Below are positions 8,901 through 18,348 of a DNA stretch of 64,000 bases, in pieces. The notes beneath the pieces are model-generated. The model searched no databases, was not told the origin of the DNA, and saw nothing but the letters and a program-made list of their open reading frames with translations. The position numbers and the translations under genes are program-made. Position 1 is the stretch's first letter, and every line of letters begins with the position of its first letter. The DNA comes from Kitasatospora phosalacinea (lineage in GTDB: Bacteria > Actinomycetota > Actinomycetes > Streptomycetales > Streptomycetaceae): assembly GCF_030268885.1 (NCBI RefSeq), contig NZ_BSSA01000008.1:1-64000 (forward strand). The letters run 5' to 3'.

Positions 8901-11900
8901 ACACCGTGAAGTCGCCGTCGGCCTCCACGGACGCGAAGGCGCCGGGGTTGCCGCCGGTGTTGGAGGACCACAGGGTGGTTCCGCCGTTCAGGGCGGTCAG
9001 CACCAGGTTCCCGTCGGCCCGCATCTCCAGGCGGGTGCTCCTCGACAGGACGGAGGAGCCCGAGGGGACGACCGTACCGGAGGTCAGCTTCTGGTCGGGC
9101 GTGGTGTCGCGCACCACCCTGGAGGTGGTCCGTCCCAGGGCGTCGGTGTAGGTGGTGGTGGCCTTGCCGCCGTTCGGCGGCGTCACGTCGACCTGGTCGG
9201 CCCCGTGGTAGGCGGTGGTGGTGGTCCAGAGCGTGCTCGCGCCCGAGACCAGGGTGCTGGTGGTCGGCCGGCCCGTGCCGTCGTACACGGTGCGGGTGAC
9301 CGAGGGGCCGGTCCGGTTGTCCTCGACGAAGAGGGTGGTGCCCGGGGCGGTCGTGGTGTCCGCGTACGGTGCGATCGAGGAGACGGCCCAGCCGTGCGAG
9401 TCGTAGAACGTCGAGGTGGTCAGCCGCCCGACGGAGTTGTTGGCCGTGGTGGACTGCACCTGCCGGAGCTGCAGCATGCCGTCGTAGATCGACACCGAGA
9501 CGCTGTAGGTCTGGTCCTCGCGCAGGGTCTCGGTGGTCACCGTGGACGGGTCCGGGTTGGCCCCGGCGCCGTGCACGGCGTAGGTGAACCTGCTGTCCGG
9601 CGTCTGGGTTGCCTTGTCGCGGCCGGGGTTCCACACCGCGGTGCGGCGGCCGAGCGCGTCGTAGCTGCTGTCGGTGACCTTCCCGTTGGCGTCGACCGAG
9701 TGGACGGTCAGGCCGCGGCCCACCGCCGCCGTGCTGGAGGACGTCCAACCCAGCGGATTGGTGGTGGAGACCGTGGTGGGCGGCGTACCGGTGGCCGGGC
9801 TGTAGGTCAGGGTGGTGACCGCCCCGGCCGCGTCCACGTTCTTCACGGGCCTCCCGTAGCCGTCGTAGCCGACGGCGCCGAGGGTCTGGAAGACCGGGTG
9901 GTTCGACGCGTCGTAGGAGGTGGCGGCCTGCGAGGCGGTCGGGTACCCGAAGGTGGTGCCGTTCTGCCCGATGACCCCGTAGCTGCCCGGGGCCGTGACG
10001 TCGGCCGGGCCGTCGTAGAAGACCCGCTTCTGCGACAGCACGGTGCTGGAGGTGGCCGCGGTGCCGCACGGTCCGGCGATGCTGATCGTCTCGCTGGGGT
10101 AGGCGAGCATCATCGGGTTGCCGGCCGGGGCGGGGGCGTAGGAGGTGGTGGTGCAGGACTCCTGGGAGGGGACGCTGACGTCGCCCTGGTCGTCGACCTG
10201 GGTGACCCGGCCCAGGCTGTCGTAGCTGATCTTCGCCTTGGTGGTTCGCCAGGTCGTGCCGTCGGACAGCAGCGACATCGTTCGGGAGGACGTCGAGTCC
10301 ATCCGGCGGACCGTCAGGTCGGGCAGGACGGACAGCTGGGCCGGGGCCGGGTCGGCCGAGGTCCAGGCGGTCCGGGCCCGGCTGGTGGTGAGGGTTCCGG
10401 CGGGCTCGTCGACCAGGGTCCTGCTGGTGACCGTGCCGCCGGCCCGGTCGTAGACCGCGCTCTCCTGTGCGAGACCGACCAACCAGGGGCTGTCGGTGAT
10501 CTGCTCGCCCAGTGAGTCGGACAGCTTCACGCTGCGCGTGCTGCCGTCCGCCTTGCGGTCGCCGTCCATGCCCTGCAGGTAGGAGACGCTGCTCTGGGTG
10601 ATCGGGTCCGGCGCGGCACCCGTCGTCGTGGTCACCGTGCGGTAGCCGCGGAACTCGTCCCAGGTGCGGTACTTGTCGTCGGTGAGGTCGGAGTCGTCGC
10701 GGTGCCAGGCGGCGCCGCCGCCGTAGGTGTAGTTGGTCACGTGGGCCGGTGACCCGGCCTTGGTCAGGTCGCTGGCGCTGATCTGGGAGACCAGCGTCTT
10801 GTGGAACCAGTCGGAGATCGGCTCCTTGGCGCCGGGGGTGTTCCACCACACCGGGTAGCACGCCATGGTGTTGGAGTCCGCGGACGCCGGCATGGTGTGG
10901 TTGAGCCGCGAGCACTCCGGCGCCCGGTAGGTCACCGCGACCGACTCGCCGGTCTCCGTCTGGACGCTGGAGATGCGCGGGTGGAAGAGCGGGGGCGCGG
11001 CGGGCGTCAGCCCGTCGACCCGGTTGTCGATCTCGATGCCCGTGAAGGTGATCGGGTCGAGGGCGAGCGGGCCGCTGCCGCCGGCGGTGGTGTCCTTGCC
11101 GGTGTGCTTGACGGACTGCAGCCACATCACGGCCTGCAGCGCGCCCGCGGACTGCGCGTTCTGGGTCTTGCCGGTGACCGGGTCGTAGGTGCCGCCGGCA
11201 TCGGAGAACACCTGGGTCAGCGCGTAGGAGTCGACGTCCTTCCAGCCGGAGGCGTCCCGGACCGCGGTGTCGATCGACGTGAGCCGGTAGGTGGACCAGA
11301 AGGTCGGCGAGCCGACCAGGCAGACGTCGCTGCCCGTCCCGGAGGTCTTGGCCGTGGAGGGGCAGTTCAGGTCGTACGGGGTGTCCGGCCAGTTCGCAGC
11401 CGTCGCGCCGGACAGGTTGGACGCCTGGCAGGTGGTGTCGGAGACCACGCAGCGCTGCGCGGAGTTGAAGACCACCTTCGCCGACGGTTCGCGCCCGGCG
11501 ATCTCGTCGGCCAGCTTGTAGCCGTAGGAGATCTGGGTCGGGCGGCCGCCGCGGGTGTACTGGGTCAGCGTCCCGCCGCCGCCGGAGGCGGCGACCTGGC
11601 CGAAGCCCATGTTGTAGTAGTTCGTCTCGGTCGCCCAGTCGTAGCGCTGGACGTTGCCGTTCGGGTCGACCACGAAGTCGAGGTTGAACCGGTAGCCGAC
11701 CTGCTGGGCGCACTGCGACGTGTCGCCCTTGGCCGAGTCGTAGCACGGGTCGCCGGACTTGGGGTGGTAGACCGGCACGCCCCAGGCGCTGTTGGTGGCG
11801 CTGTCGGAGGTGGTGCCCGGTGCGTGGTTCAGGCCGAGGTAGTAGGCGGTGCCGTCGGTCGTGGTGACCTTGAAGTACTCGCCCTGCCAGAGCCCGTTGC

Positions 11901-13185
11901 TCGCACCGGTCAGCCGCTCGATCCTGGTGCCGTCCTCGGACTGGAGGTGGTACTGCCCGGCGGCGTCCCGGACGAGTTCACCGGTGTGCGGGCCCAGCGA
12001 GATGGTGGCGTTCCAACCCGCCCAGCACGAGTCCGCGGAGTCCTTGATGCCGTCGCTGCCGCACGGGCGGTAGGAGCGCTCGATGTAGCCGGGGTTGTAG
12101 TCCCAGCCGTCACCGATCATCGAGGACTGCGAGTTGCGGGCCGACGTCTCGCCGTCGACCGCCTGCGAGTCGTAGGACAACGACACGCCGGGCGCCGCGC
12201 CGGACAGCGCGGAGGGGGTGTCGATCGGGTACGCGTAGCTGAAGGCGCCCGAGGCCGTTCCCGACCACGAGCCCGAGGCCGACAGCGAGGTCGCCGTGTA
12301 GGAGCCCTGCGAGCCGCCGGTGTCGGCCACCGCCGCCACCGCCGTCCCGGAGTCCGCCACCGTCAGCGACATCGGTGCCGCGAACGCGCTCTTCGCGGTG
12401 ACGGAGGAACCGGAGTCGGCGGCCAGGTCGACGGTGCCCGAAATGCGCTGGGAGACCGGGTCGTTGATGTACTCGACCGGAGTCTGCCTGCGGCACTCGG
12501 CCACCTGGGGGGTGGTCAGCGCGCAGCCCGGCATGGCGACGAGCTTCAGGCGCGAGGCCCAGCCGCCGCCGTACGCCTGCGCGATGGCGCTGTAGTCCAG
12601 CGAGACCGACACCCCGCCGCCGCCCTGCTTGCCGTCGGCCCGCGAGAGGCCGACCAGCAGGCCGTCGACGTTGGCCGCACGCGCCTGGTCGTGGTCCGCG
12701 ACCCGCACGTCGACCGACGTCACCGGGTCGGCGGCCGGGGCCTGCGGCGGGTTGCCGCGCGCCGCGGCCGGGCGGTCCGCGGCGGCGACCTCGACCGGCG
12801 ACGAACCCGCCTTCAGCGGTGCGGCGGCCGGTGGGCCTCCCTTCCCGCCCGCGAGGCCGAGGTCGACCCTGGTTTTCGATCCGGTCGGCCATTCCGGCCG
12901 CTTCACCGTGTACTGCGCCAACTCCCGCGATCCCGGCGGCGGGGATGCGGAGTTCAATTTTCCGGAAGCGTCGGCGGCGTGCCCGGACACCTTGGGAAGG
13001 TCGGGCAGCGGATCGGCCGGCCACACCTTCCCCCGATAGTGGAACGGACCGACTATTTCTTCTGCCACCGCTATGGGCGCGAGCAAGGAAAAAGCCGTGG
13101 CAGTCGCGACCGCGACCACCACGGCCCTCGTGGATCCCCTTCTCCGCACCCGCAAGCCCGCAAGCAGGCGAAATCCCGTCTGCAC
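5914..13185 (-). CDS. Giant secreted RHS-repeat protein with inserted bulb-lectin domain and bactofilin-like C-terminus
   Basis: 2423 residues. GTG 13185 is chosen because it follows a G-rich site and gives a classic export signal (basic region, then AVVVAVATATAFSLLAPIAV, cleavage near AVA-EE); longer starts add unrelated residues. About residues 310-400 show the actinobacterial RHS entry (SYDSQAVDGETSARN, GDGWDYNPGYIERSY). YD repeats fill the middle (YDSLGRVTQV, YDALGRRTAV, YDSMGRVATS). Residues about 1371-1475 interrupt them with three bulb-lectin-like strands (LEMRADGNLVL, LKVQGDANVVAF, LWSTNT). The RHS core ends near residue 2050 (GARQYDPALGRFLSPDP, then DNPVTFSDPSGL). Next come a hydrophobic stretch, a Pro/Thr linker (about 2235-2296) and about 125 residues of Gly/Val-spaced repeats (RGGVLKGNVTGSVVMTDGAR). 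No nuclease or ADP-ribosyltransferase motif and no immunity gene were seen. Confidence 0.9.
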   Translation of the reverse strand: MQTGFRLLAGLRVRRRGSTRAVVVAVATATAFSLLAPIAVAEEIVGPFHYRGKVWPADPLPDLPKVSGHAADASGKLNSASPPPGSRELAQYTVKRPEWPTGSKTRVDLGLAGGKGGPPAAAPLKAGSSPVEVAAADRPAAARGNPPQAPAADPVTSVDVRVADHDQARAANVDGLLVGLSRADGKQGGGGVSVSLDYSAIAQAYGGGWASRLKLVAMPGCALTTPQVAECRRQTPVEYINDPVSQRISGTVDLAADSGSSVTAKSAFAAPMSLTVADSGTAVAAVADTGGSQGSYTATSLSASGSWSGTASGAFSYAYPIDTPSALSGAAPGVSLSYDSQAVDGETSARNSQSSMIGDGWDYNPGYIERSYRPCGSDGIKDSADSCWAGWNATISLGPHTGELVRDAAGQYHLQSEDGTRIERLTGASNGLWQGEYFKVTTTDGTAYYLGLNHAPGTTSDSATNSAWGVPVYHPKSGDPCYDSAKGDTSQCAQQVGYRFNLDFVVDPNGNVQRYDWATETNYYNMGFGQVAASGGGGTLTQYTRGGRPTQISYGYKLADEIAGREPSAKVVFNSAQRCVVSDTTCQASNLSGATAANWPDTPYDLNCPSTAKTSGTGSDVCLVGSPTFWSTYRLTSIDTAVRDASGWKDVDSYALTQVFSDAGGTYDPVTGKTQNAQSAGALQAVMWLQSVKHTGKDTTAGGSGPLALDPITFTGIEIDNRVDGLTPAAPPLFHPRISSVQTETGESVAVTYRAPECSRLNHTMPASADSNTMACYPVWWNTPGAKEPISDWFHKTLVSQISASDLTKAGSPAHVTNYTYGGGAAWHRDDSDLTDDKYRTWDEFRGYRTVTTTTGAAPDPITQSSVSYLQGMDGDRKADGSTRSVKLSDSLGEQITDSPWLVGLAQESAVYDRAGGTVTSRTLVDEPAGTLTTSRARTAWTSADPAPAQLSVLPDLTVRRMDSTSSRTMSLLSDGTTWRTTKAKISYDSLGRVTQVDDQGDVSVPSQESCTTTSYAPAPAGNPMMLAYPSETISIAGPCGTAATSSTVLSQKRVFYDGPADVTAPGSYGVIGQNGTTFGYPTASQAATSYDASNHPVFQTLGAVGYDGYGRPVKNVDAAGAVTTLTYSPATGTPPTTVSTTNPLGWTSSSTAAVGRGLTVHSVDANGKVTDSSYDALGRRTAVWNPGRDKATQTPDSRFTYAVHGAGANPDPSTVTTETLREDQTYSVSVSIYDGMLQLRQVQSTTANNSVGRLTTSTFYDSHGWAVSSIAPYADTTTAPGTTLFVEDNRTGPSVTRTVYDGTGRPTTSTLVSGASTLWTTTTAYHGADQVDVTPPNGGKATTTYTDALGRTTSRVVRDTTPDQKLTSGTVVPSGSSVLSRSTRLEMRADGNLVLTALNGGTTLWSSNTGGNPGAFASVEADGDFTVWNAARTAKLWSAGTGGHTGGYLKVQGDANVVAFDAANTALWSTNTANRAAPNDVTTTYTYNARGGLDTVKDTAGNTWSYSYDFRGRQSSRTDPDTGTSITTYDSMGRVATSTDPRGQVVSYTYDTLSRRTGEYSGTSTTDSSKLLAEWTYDGTFKGLPDASTRYDGGKNGSAYVNRIDSYNNAYQPTGVTTVIPAVEGRLAGTYSVTSSYTTNVGLLASTAFGNEGGLPAETVGYGYNKQGGLTGAGSQTTTYLAGTVYSPLGQTLQTTVGDDLTKQLRTAQTWDAATGRLATNKVTLQSNTANPISNTTYTYDQAGNPTAVSDVQSSGGTDRTTDTQCYRYDAQDRLTTAWTDTKGLTAVTAGQTGNCATANPTASTVGGPAPYWQDWQYDRLGDRTQQVTHDVTGNAARNTTQTSVFPGNGTTATATPNAVSSTTTANPTTGTYTQTPQYDTAGNTKSRTTTGSRSTSQTIDYDEEGRTKAVTTDGKTATYLYDADGNLLLQRGPATSTLYLFGGAEQLTVDNVSSTHPVTGRRYYRAPDGTTTVRSGNGTITYQPGGTQGTAQLQVDATTLAVTRRAYDPYGNPRGTTPSTWADNHGYLGKPQDTTSGLDLLGARQYDPALGRFLSPDPLFQTGDPNQMGGYTYSGDNPVTFSDPSGLSIWSWIHSKANQVGTVVVGALDSIIGPIAQFVVNGLSAGWNSFADGINSSSTFFSSYGGPYIHLGHTGTIDDKPLAHLSGADTNSKTYKAGRIGGDVVGLFFDGVTAVKAAQWGWRAVRGAKAAIEEGGGALSWFKRLFKSDEPVTTPKTPEPAKPPTTTDPTPPGTGTGSGPGGGVSTVPKTDPPGGGPSTGTTPSQPGGGAPAGRKWTYDTVIGPGQEFTGNLSGTILVRGGVLKGNVTGSVVMTDGARVTGDVQGALIQFGRHNIANGAEAEGANHYSGNVDGLVVQVSGIGSRFSPGYNHNLVGGVVQGTAMQIGWTDSLVINGVKVEIP

Positions 13186-13252
13186 CCGACAAACCCCCCA
13201 GTTCAGCCCTCTTGCCTCGAAATCGAGGGGAATTATCCGCTCGACCGCAAGG

Positions 13253-13289
13253 AAGAGTATTGCCACGGAATTTGGGGGGCAATACTCTT
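13253..13289. promoter_or_regulatory. 12-bp perfect inverted repeat upstream of the RHS gene
   Basis: AAGAGTATTGCC at 13253-13264 and its exact complement at 13278-13289, separated by 13 bp. The divergent intergenic region 13186-13465 is clearly more AT-rich than its surroundings. The repeat sits about 70-100 bp upstream of the RHS start, where an operator or a 5' leader hairpin would be expected. A smaller CCTCGA-AA-TCGAGG palindrome lies nearby at 13215-13228. No regulator gene is adjacent. Confidence 0.55.
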
Positions 13290-13465
13290 CTCCGCCGGGG
13301 GCGAATCAGTTCCGGCACCGCAAACCGCACAATCGGGCCGGACGATACGGACATTCAGTTCGCGTGGCACACACACCAGGCGCCCTCTCGCCGTCCGGCG
13401 GCAGATGAGCAGCCAGGGATCGCCGGAATTTTTTATCCATATTTTACCGAGCGAAGGAATGTGTC

Positions 13466-16400
13466 ATGTCCGCTGCCGATCGACGGCAGAGTCCCCCCCT
13501 CACCCCCGGGCGACGCCTGGGCCTGGTCCTCGCGATCGCGGGCACCGTGGTCAGCCTGTCGGGTCCTGCGTTCGCCGACGGCCCACCGGGACGGCCCGGC
13601 CCCGGCAACACGACGTCGCCGACCGGAATCGCACCGCCCCCTCCCGACGGCGGCGGCCCCGTCGCGGTCGCCCGGAACAGGGCGAAGAAGGACGGAAAGC
13701 CTGTCACGGTCGACGAGCTGACCACCGGAACCAGCCTGACCGTCGCCAACCCGGACGGCACGCTCACCCGGACCGACCACCTGCAGCCGGTCCGGGTCAA
13801 GAAGGACGGCGGCTGGGCCCGGGTGGACGCCTCGCTCACCCGGAACGCGGACGGTTCGTGGTCGCCGAGGGCCACCCCCTCCGGGGTCCGGCTGTCCGGC
13901 GGTGGCAGCGGCCCGCTGGCCACCTTCACCGACGCCGAGGGTCGCAGCATGTCGCTCACGCTGCCGTTCGCCCTGCCGACGCCCGCGGTCACCGGCGACG
14001 GAGCCCTGTACCCGGCTGTCCTGCCGGGCGTCGACCTCAAGGTCACGGTCACCGACCAGGGCGCGTTCCGCGAGGTGCTCGTCGTCCACGACGCCGCGGC
14101 GGCCGCGAACCCCGCGCTGAAGTCGCTCCGGCTGGCCACCGCCACGCACGGATTGACCACCCGCACCGACCAGGACGGCAACCTCACCGCCGAGGACGCG
14201 GACGGGACCGCCGTCTTCACCGCCCCGACCCCCGTCATGTGGGACTCGGCGACCGCGCCCGCAACGGCTCCGGACACGCACCGGGACCCGACCACCGACC
14301 GGAGACCGGCAGCCACCGACCACGCGGTGGTCGATCCCACCGACCGTGCCGCCTCCTCCGCCGCCGGCCCGGGCCGCGGCGCCCGGCTGACCGCGTTGAA
14401 GGTCTCCTCGGACGCGTCGGGCATCACCCTGACACCGGACCAGGCGCAGCTCGACAGCCCTGACACGGTATGGCCCCTGTACATCGATCCGTACGTCAAC
14501 CCCGCCACCGGCGGCACCAACCACTTCACCGAGGTCAAGAAGGGCTGCCCGAGCCAGCAGCTCTACGACAACGGCCAGGACAACGGCGAAGGCACCGGCT
14601 ACCAGCAGTACTGGAGCGACTGCTACGGCCTGTACCGCGCCTTCTACGAGTTCAACATCGGCAACCTGGACTCGCGGACGGTGGTCTCCAAGTCCACGCT
14701 CTACTTCACCGAGACGCACGGCGGCGACGCGAACTGCAGCCACACCCTGCCGGTCACGCTGAAACTCACCGGTGCGATCAACCGCGACACCCTCTGGCCC
14801 GGGCCGGGCGTCGTGTCGACCATCGGCACCCAGACGCCCAAGAGCGCCAACGCGTACGCCGGCTGCGGCAACCAGCCGGTCAACTTCGACGTCACCGGGG
14901 TCGTCTCGCAGTACCGGACGAACGGGAACCTGACCTTCGGCCTGTACGGCAACGAGTCCGAGACCGTCTCCAACTACGGCTTCATGCGGTTCGCACTGAA
15001 CCCGTACCTGGAGACGGTCTTCGACGTGGCCCCGAACACCCCGGACCAGCTCGGCACCACGCCGACCACCTCCAACGGCTGCGGCGGCGGCTGGATCGGC
15101 AACACCGGTTCCACCGGCGGCAAGTCGAACATCACCCTGAACGCCCGCCTGAGCACCGACATGCAGGGCGTCAACCTGTGGGCCCAGTACCACGTGTGGG
15201 ACAACATGGTGAACAACGGCGGCGCCCCGGCGGACGCCGGTTGGCCCGCCAGCAGCTGGGTCGCCAACGGTTCCACCGTGTACACCAACGTCGGCGGCCA
15301 GGTCAGCGACGGCCACACCTACGGCTGGAACGTCTCGGCGCAGGACGGCACCCTCGGCAGCTCCGGCTCGCCGTACTGCTACTTCAGCGTGGACCTGACC
15401 CCACCCGGCGTCCCGACCGTCGCACCGTCAGCGGTCTTCCCTGAACTGGGTGGCACCGCTGCGCCGACCGGGCACGCCGGTGACGCCGCCACCGTCAAGG
15501 TGACGGCCAACGACCCGACACCGGGCGGCTGCACCCTGGCCGCCTGCATCAGCAGCGGCATCGCCCGCTTCGAGTACTCCATGGACTCGAACATCCCGGG
15601 CAACGGCGCGCTCTCCAAGCCCGCCGTGCAGAGCGGCGGCGGCACCGCGACCGCCGACATCCCGATCGGCGTCAACGCCACCCAGTGGGGCACCCACACC
15701 CTGTTCGTCCGCGCCGTCGACGCGGCCGGCAACACCCAGGGCACCGTCGCCCAGTACGCCTTCTTCGCGCCCTGGAACCCGACGGCGAAGGTCGGCGCGG
15801 GCGACCTGGACACCGACGGCGTCCCGGACCTCGCGGCCGTCGGCATCAACGGCAGCCTCTACCTGCTGCACGGCAACAGCGACCCGGCCGCGACGCCCGA
15901 GGAAGCCTCCACCAGGGCCACCAGCCCGGACGGCACCAGCTGGAACAACTACCTGGTCACCCACCGGGGTTCGGCCACCGCCACGGTCGACGACCTGTTC
16001 GCGTTCCAGAAGAGCACCCACCAGCTGTACCTGTACCGGAACGACGCCCTCTCGGGCGGCACCCCCGGCCACTTCTCCGACCCGGCGAACGCGTACCCGG
16101 TCAACAACTCCTCCGGCTGCCCGGCGAGCGGGTCCGACGGCACCTGGAACAACGTCAGTCAGATCCTCGCGGTCGGCAAGCTCTCCGGTTACGCCTCGGC
16201 GCCGGACCTGGTCACGGTCGACAACAAGGAGCTCTGGTACTACCCGGGCACCAAGCAGGCCGGCTGCTTCCTGGCCGCCGGCGTGAAGATCGGCACCGGC
16301 GACTGGTCGAACACCACCCTGCTGGCGCCCGGAACGGTCAACGGCGTTCCCACCCTGTGGGTCCGCGACGACGTGACCGGGGCGGTCAGCAGCTTCCCGC

Positions 16401-18331
16401 TCGCCTTCGACGCGGCCCACCAGCCCACCACCCGGATCACCGCGCCGACCCGCTCCCCGCTGGTCACCGGTGTCCTGGACGGCTCGGGCAAGAACCTGTG
16501 CCTGGACATCGACAACTCCGGCACCGACAACGGCACCCCGGCCCAGGTGTACACCTGCAACGGCAGCGACGCCCAGAACGCCGCCCTCGGCACCGACGGC
16601 AGCGTCCACCTGCTCGGCAAGTGCCTTGACGCGGCCGGCACCGGGAACGGCACCGCGGTCCAGCTGTGGGACTGCAACAACTCACCTGCGCAGAAGTGGG
16701 TGCCCGGCCCGTTCGCCGGTACGCTGCTCAACCCCAACTCCGGCCGCTGCCTGGCCGACCCGGCCGCCTCGAACTCCCTGAAGACCCAGCTGATCCTGTG
16801 GGACTGCCTCACCGACCACCCGGAGCAGGTCTGGGCCGCCACCACCCCCGGCAAGGCGCTGCCCGCCGCCCAGCCCGTGCTGCCGATCGGGACCGGCAGC
16901 CGGCTCGCACCCGCCGTCGCCTCGCCCGGCGACGTCGACGGCGACGGCTACCCCGACCTGTACGCGACCTCCGGCAGCGGCACGATCACCCGGCTCCCCG
17001 GTGCGGTCACGCCCGCCGCGCAGGCCGCCGACAGGTGGAAGCTGGCCGACACCACCGACAGCGTCCGCAGCAACGACCTGACCCTGCACGGCGGCGCCTC
17101 CCTCGGCACCGACGGCTCCCGCGGCGTCCTCAACGGCAACGCCACCGACGGCTACGCCGACAGCGCCGCCCCCAGCCTCGACACCGGCAAGAGCTTCACC
17201 GTCTCCGCCTGGGTCAAGCTCAACAGCCTGGCCGCCGACTCCACCTTCGTCTCCCAGTCCGGCACGCACACCAGCGGGTTCACCCTCTCCTACTCCGCCT
17301 CCGCCCGCGCCTTCGCCTTCGGCAAGACCCGCAGCGACGACGACACCGGCAGCTCCACCACCGCCTACGGCCCCTCCACCGGCGCCACCGCGCCCGCGGT
17401 CGGCACCTGGTACCACCTCACCGGCGTCTACGACACCGCCGCCAACCAGGTCACCCTCTACGTCAACGGCACCCCGGCCTCCACCGCCACCTACGGCGGC
17501 GGGACCTGGAACGCCACCGGCCCCCTGGAGATCGGTCGGCGCCTCTTCAAGAGCGGCTACGGCGAGTACCTCGCCGGATCCGTCAGCGACGTCCAGACCC
17601 ACGGCGCGGCCCTGACGCCCGCGTCGGTCGGCGCGCTCGCCACCGGCACCGCCCAGTTCGGCACCCCGGTCCCCCTCGGAAGCGTCCACACCCCCACCGA
17701 CCGGTGGCGGCTGTCCGACACCACCGACGACATCCGGGCGAGCAACAACCTGACCGCCGCGGCTTCGACCTCGTTCGTCCCCGACACCGGCCGCAACACC
17801 AAGGTGCTCTCCCTGCCGGGCACCTCCGACGCCCTGGTGTCCACCCCGGGCAAGGTCGTCGACACCACCAGGAGCTACTCGGTGTCGGCCTGGGCCTACC
17901 TGACGAACACCACCAGCTGGTCGACGGTCGTCGCCCAGTCGGCGGCCGGTACCAGCAGCTTCTACCTGCAGTACAGCAAGACGTACAACGCCTGGGCGTT
18001 CGTCGCGCCGGGGGACGACTCCACGAGCCCGGCCACGTGGTACGCGGCGTACGCCAAGACCCCGCCGCTGCCCAACACCTGGACCCACCTGGTGGCCACC
18101 TACGACGCGAGCAGCCAGACCATGTCCCTCTACGTGGACGGCAGGCTTGCCGCCACCGCCACCGACCCGACCCCGCTGGCCTCCACCGGGCCCCTGACCA
18201 TCGGCTCCGCCAAGACCGGTGACTACTTCCCCGGCCGGATCAGCGACGTCCAGACCTGGAACTCCGCCTTGCCCCCGGCCGCCGTCACCGCCCTCAACAC
18301 CAACCAGCCGGTCCTGACCCGGCTCAGCTGA
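13466..18331 (+). CDS. Giant secreted protein: DNRLRE, FG-GAP, ricin-B lectin and two LamG domains
   Basis: 1621 residues. ATG 13466 follows GAAGGA at ideal spacing. The signal peptide (LGLVLAIAGTVVSLSGPAFA) is cut near residue 37. A DNRLRE-type segment spans about residues 345-520 (RAFYEFNIGNLDSRTVVSKS, FDVTGVVSQY). FG-GAP/VCBS-like calcium motifs follow (GDLDTDGVPDLAAVG near 775 and GDVDGDGYPDLYAT near 1155), flanking a ricin-B lectin of about residues 1005-1128 (CLDIDNSGTDNGTPAQVYTC, CLDAAGTGNGTAVQLWDC). Two LamG jelly-roll domains end the protein (SFTVSAWVKLNSL...WYHLTGVYD; SYSVSAWAYLTN...WTHLVATYD). Proteins of this kind often neighbour RHS genes in Streptomyces and probably bind cell-surface or environmental glycans. 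Here it is divergent from the RHS gene, sharing a 280-bp promoter region. Confidence 0.9.
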   Translation: MSAADRRQSPPLTPGRRLGLVLAIAGTVVSLSGPAFADGPPGRPGPGNTTSPTGIAPPPPDGGGPVAVARNRAKKDGKPVTVDELTTGTSLTVANPDGTLTRTDHLQPVRVKKDGGWARVDASLTRNADGSWSPRATPSGVRLSGGGSGPLATFTDAEGRSMSLTLPFALPTPAVTGDGALYPAVLPGVDLKVTVTDQGAFREVLVVHDAAAAANPALKSLRLATATHGLTTRTDQDGNLTAEDADGTAVFTAPTPVMWDSATAPATAPDTHRDPTTDRRPAATDHAVVDPTDRAASSAAGPGRGARLTALKVSSDASGITLTPDQAQLDSPDTVWPLYIDPYVNPATGGTNHFTEVKKGCPSQQLYDNGQDNGEGTGYQQYWSDCYGLYRAFYEFNIGNLDSRTVVSKSTLYFTETHGGDANCSHTLPVTLKLTGAINRDTLWPGPGVVSTIGTQTPKSANAYAGCGNQPVNFDVTGVVSQYRTNGNLTFGLYGNESETVSNYGFMRFALNPYLETVFDVAPNTPDQLGTTPTTSNGCGGGWIGNTGSTGGKSNITLNARLSTDMQGVNLWAQYHVWDNMVNNGGAPADAGWPASSWVANGSTVYTNVGGQVSDGHTYGWNVSAQDGTLGSSGSPYCYFSVDLTPPGVPTVAPSAVFPELGGTAAPTGHAGDAATVKVTANDPTPGGCTLAACISSGIARFEYSMDSNIPGNGALSKPAVQSGGGTATADIPIGVNATQWGTHTLFVRAVDAAGNTQGTVAQYAFFAPWNPTAKVGAGDLDTDGVPDLAAVGINGSLYLLHGNSDPAATPEEASTRATSPDGTSWNNYLVTHRGSATATVDDLFAFQKSTHQLYLYRNDALSGGTPGHFSDPANAYPVNNSSGCPASGSDGTWNNVSQILAVGKLSGYASAPDLVTVDNKELWYYPGTKQAGCFLAAGVKIGTGDWSNTTLLAPGTVNGVPTLWVRDDVTGAVSSFPLAFDAAHQPTTRITAPTRSPLVTGVLDGSGKNLCLDIDNSGTDNGTPAQVYTCNGSDAQNAALGTDGSVHLLGKCLDAAGTGNGTAVQLWDCNNSPAQKWVPGPFAGTLLNPNSGRCLADPAASNSLKTQLILWDCLTDHPEQVWAATTPGKALPAAQPVLPIGTGSRLAPAVASPGDVDGDGYPDLYATSGSGTITRLPGAVTPAAQAADRWKLADTTDSVRSNDLTLHGGASLGTDGSRGVLNGNATDGYADSAAPSLDTGKSFTVSAWVKLNSLAADSTFVSQSGTHTSGFTLSYSASARAFAFGKTRSDDDTGSSTTAYGPSTGATAPAVGTWYHLTGVYDTAANQVTLYVNGTPASTATYGGGTWNATGPLEIGRRLFKSGYGEYLAGSVSDVQTHGAALTPASVGALATGTAQFGTPVPLGSVHTPTDRWRLSDTTDDIRASNNLTAAASTSFVPDTGRNTKVLSLPGTSDALVSTPGKVVDTTRSYSVSAWAYLTNTTSWSTVVAQSAAGTSSFYLQYSKTYNAWAFVAPGDDSTSPATWYAAYAKTPPLPNTWTHLVATYDASSQTMSLYVDGRLAATATDPTPLASTGPLTIGSAKTGDYFPGRISDVQTWNSALPPAAVTALNTNQPVLTRLS

Positions 18332-18348
18332 CCCGACCGGTCACGGTC

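Noticed and set aside
7105..10515. Long open frame on the strand opposite the RHS gene (1136 codons, Gly/Arg/Val-rich)
   Set aside because: It mirrors the RHS coding strand; composition is that of an antisense frame in GC-rich DNA and shows no domain or export signal.
10801..14463. Long plus-strand frame antisense to the RHS gene and running into the LamG gene region
   Set aside because: Same reason: a shadow frame with biased residues and no recognisable motif.
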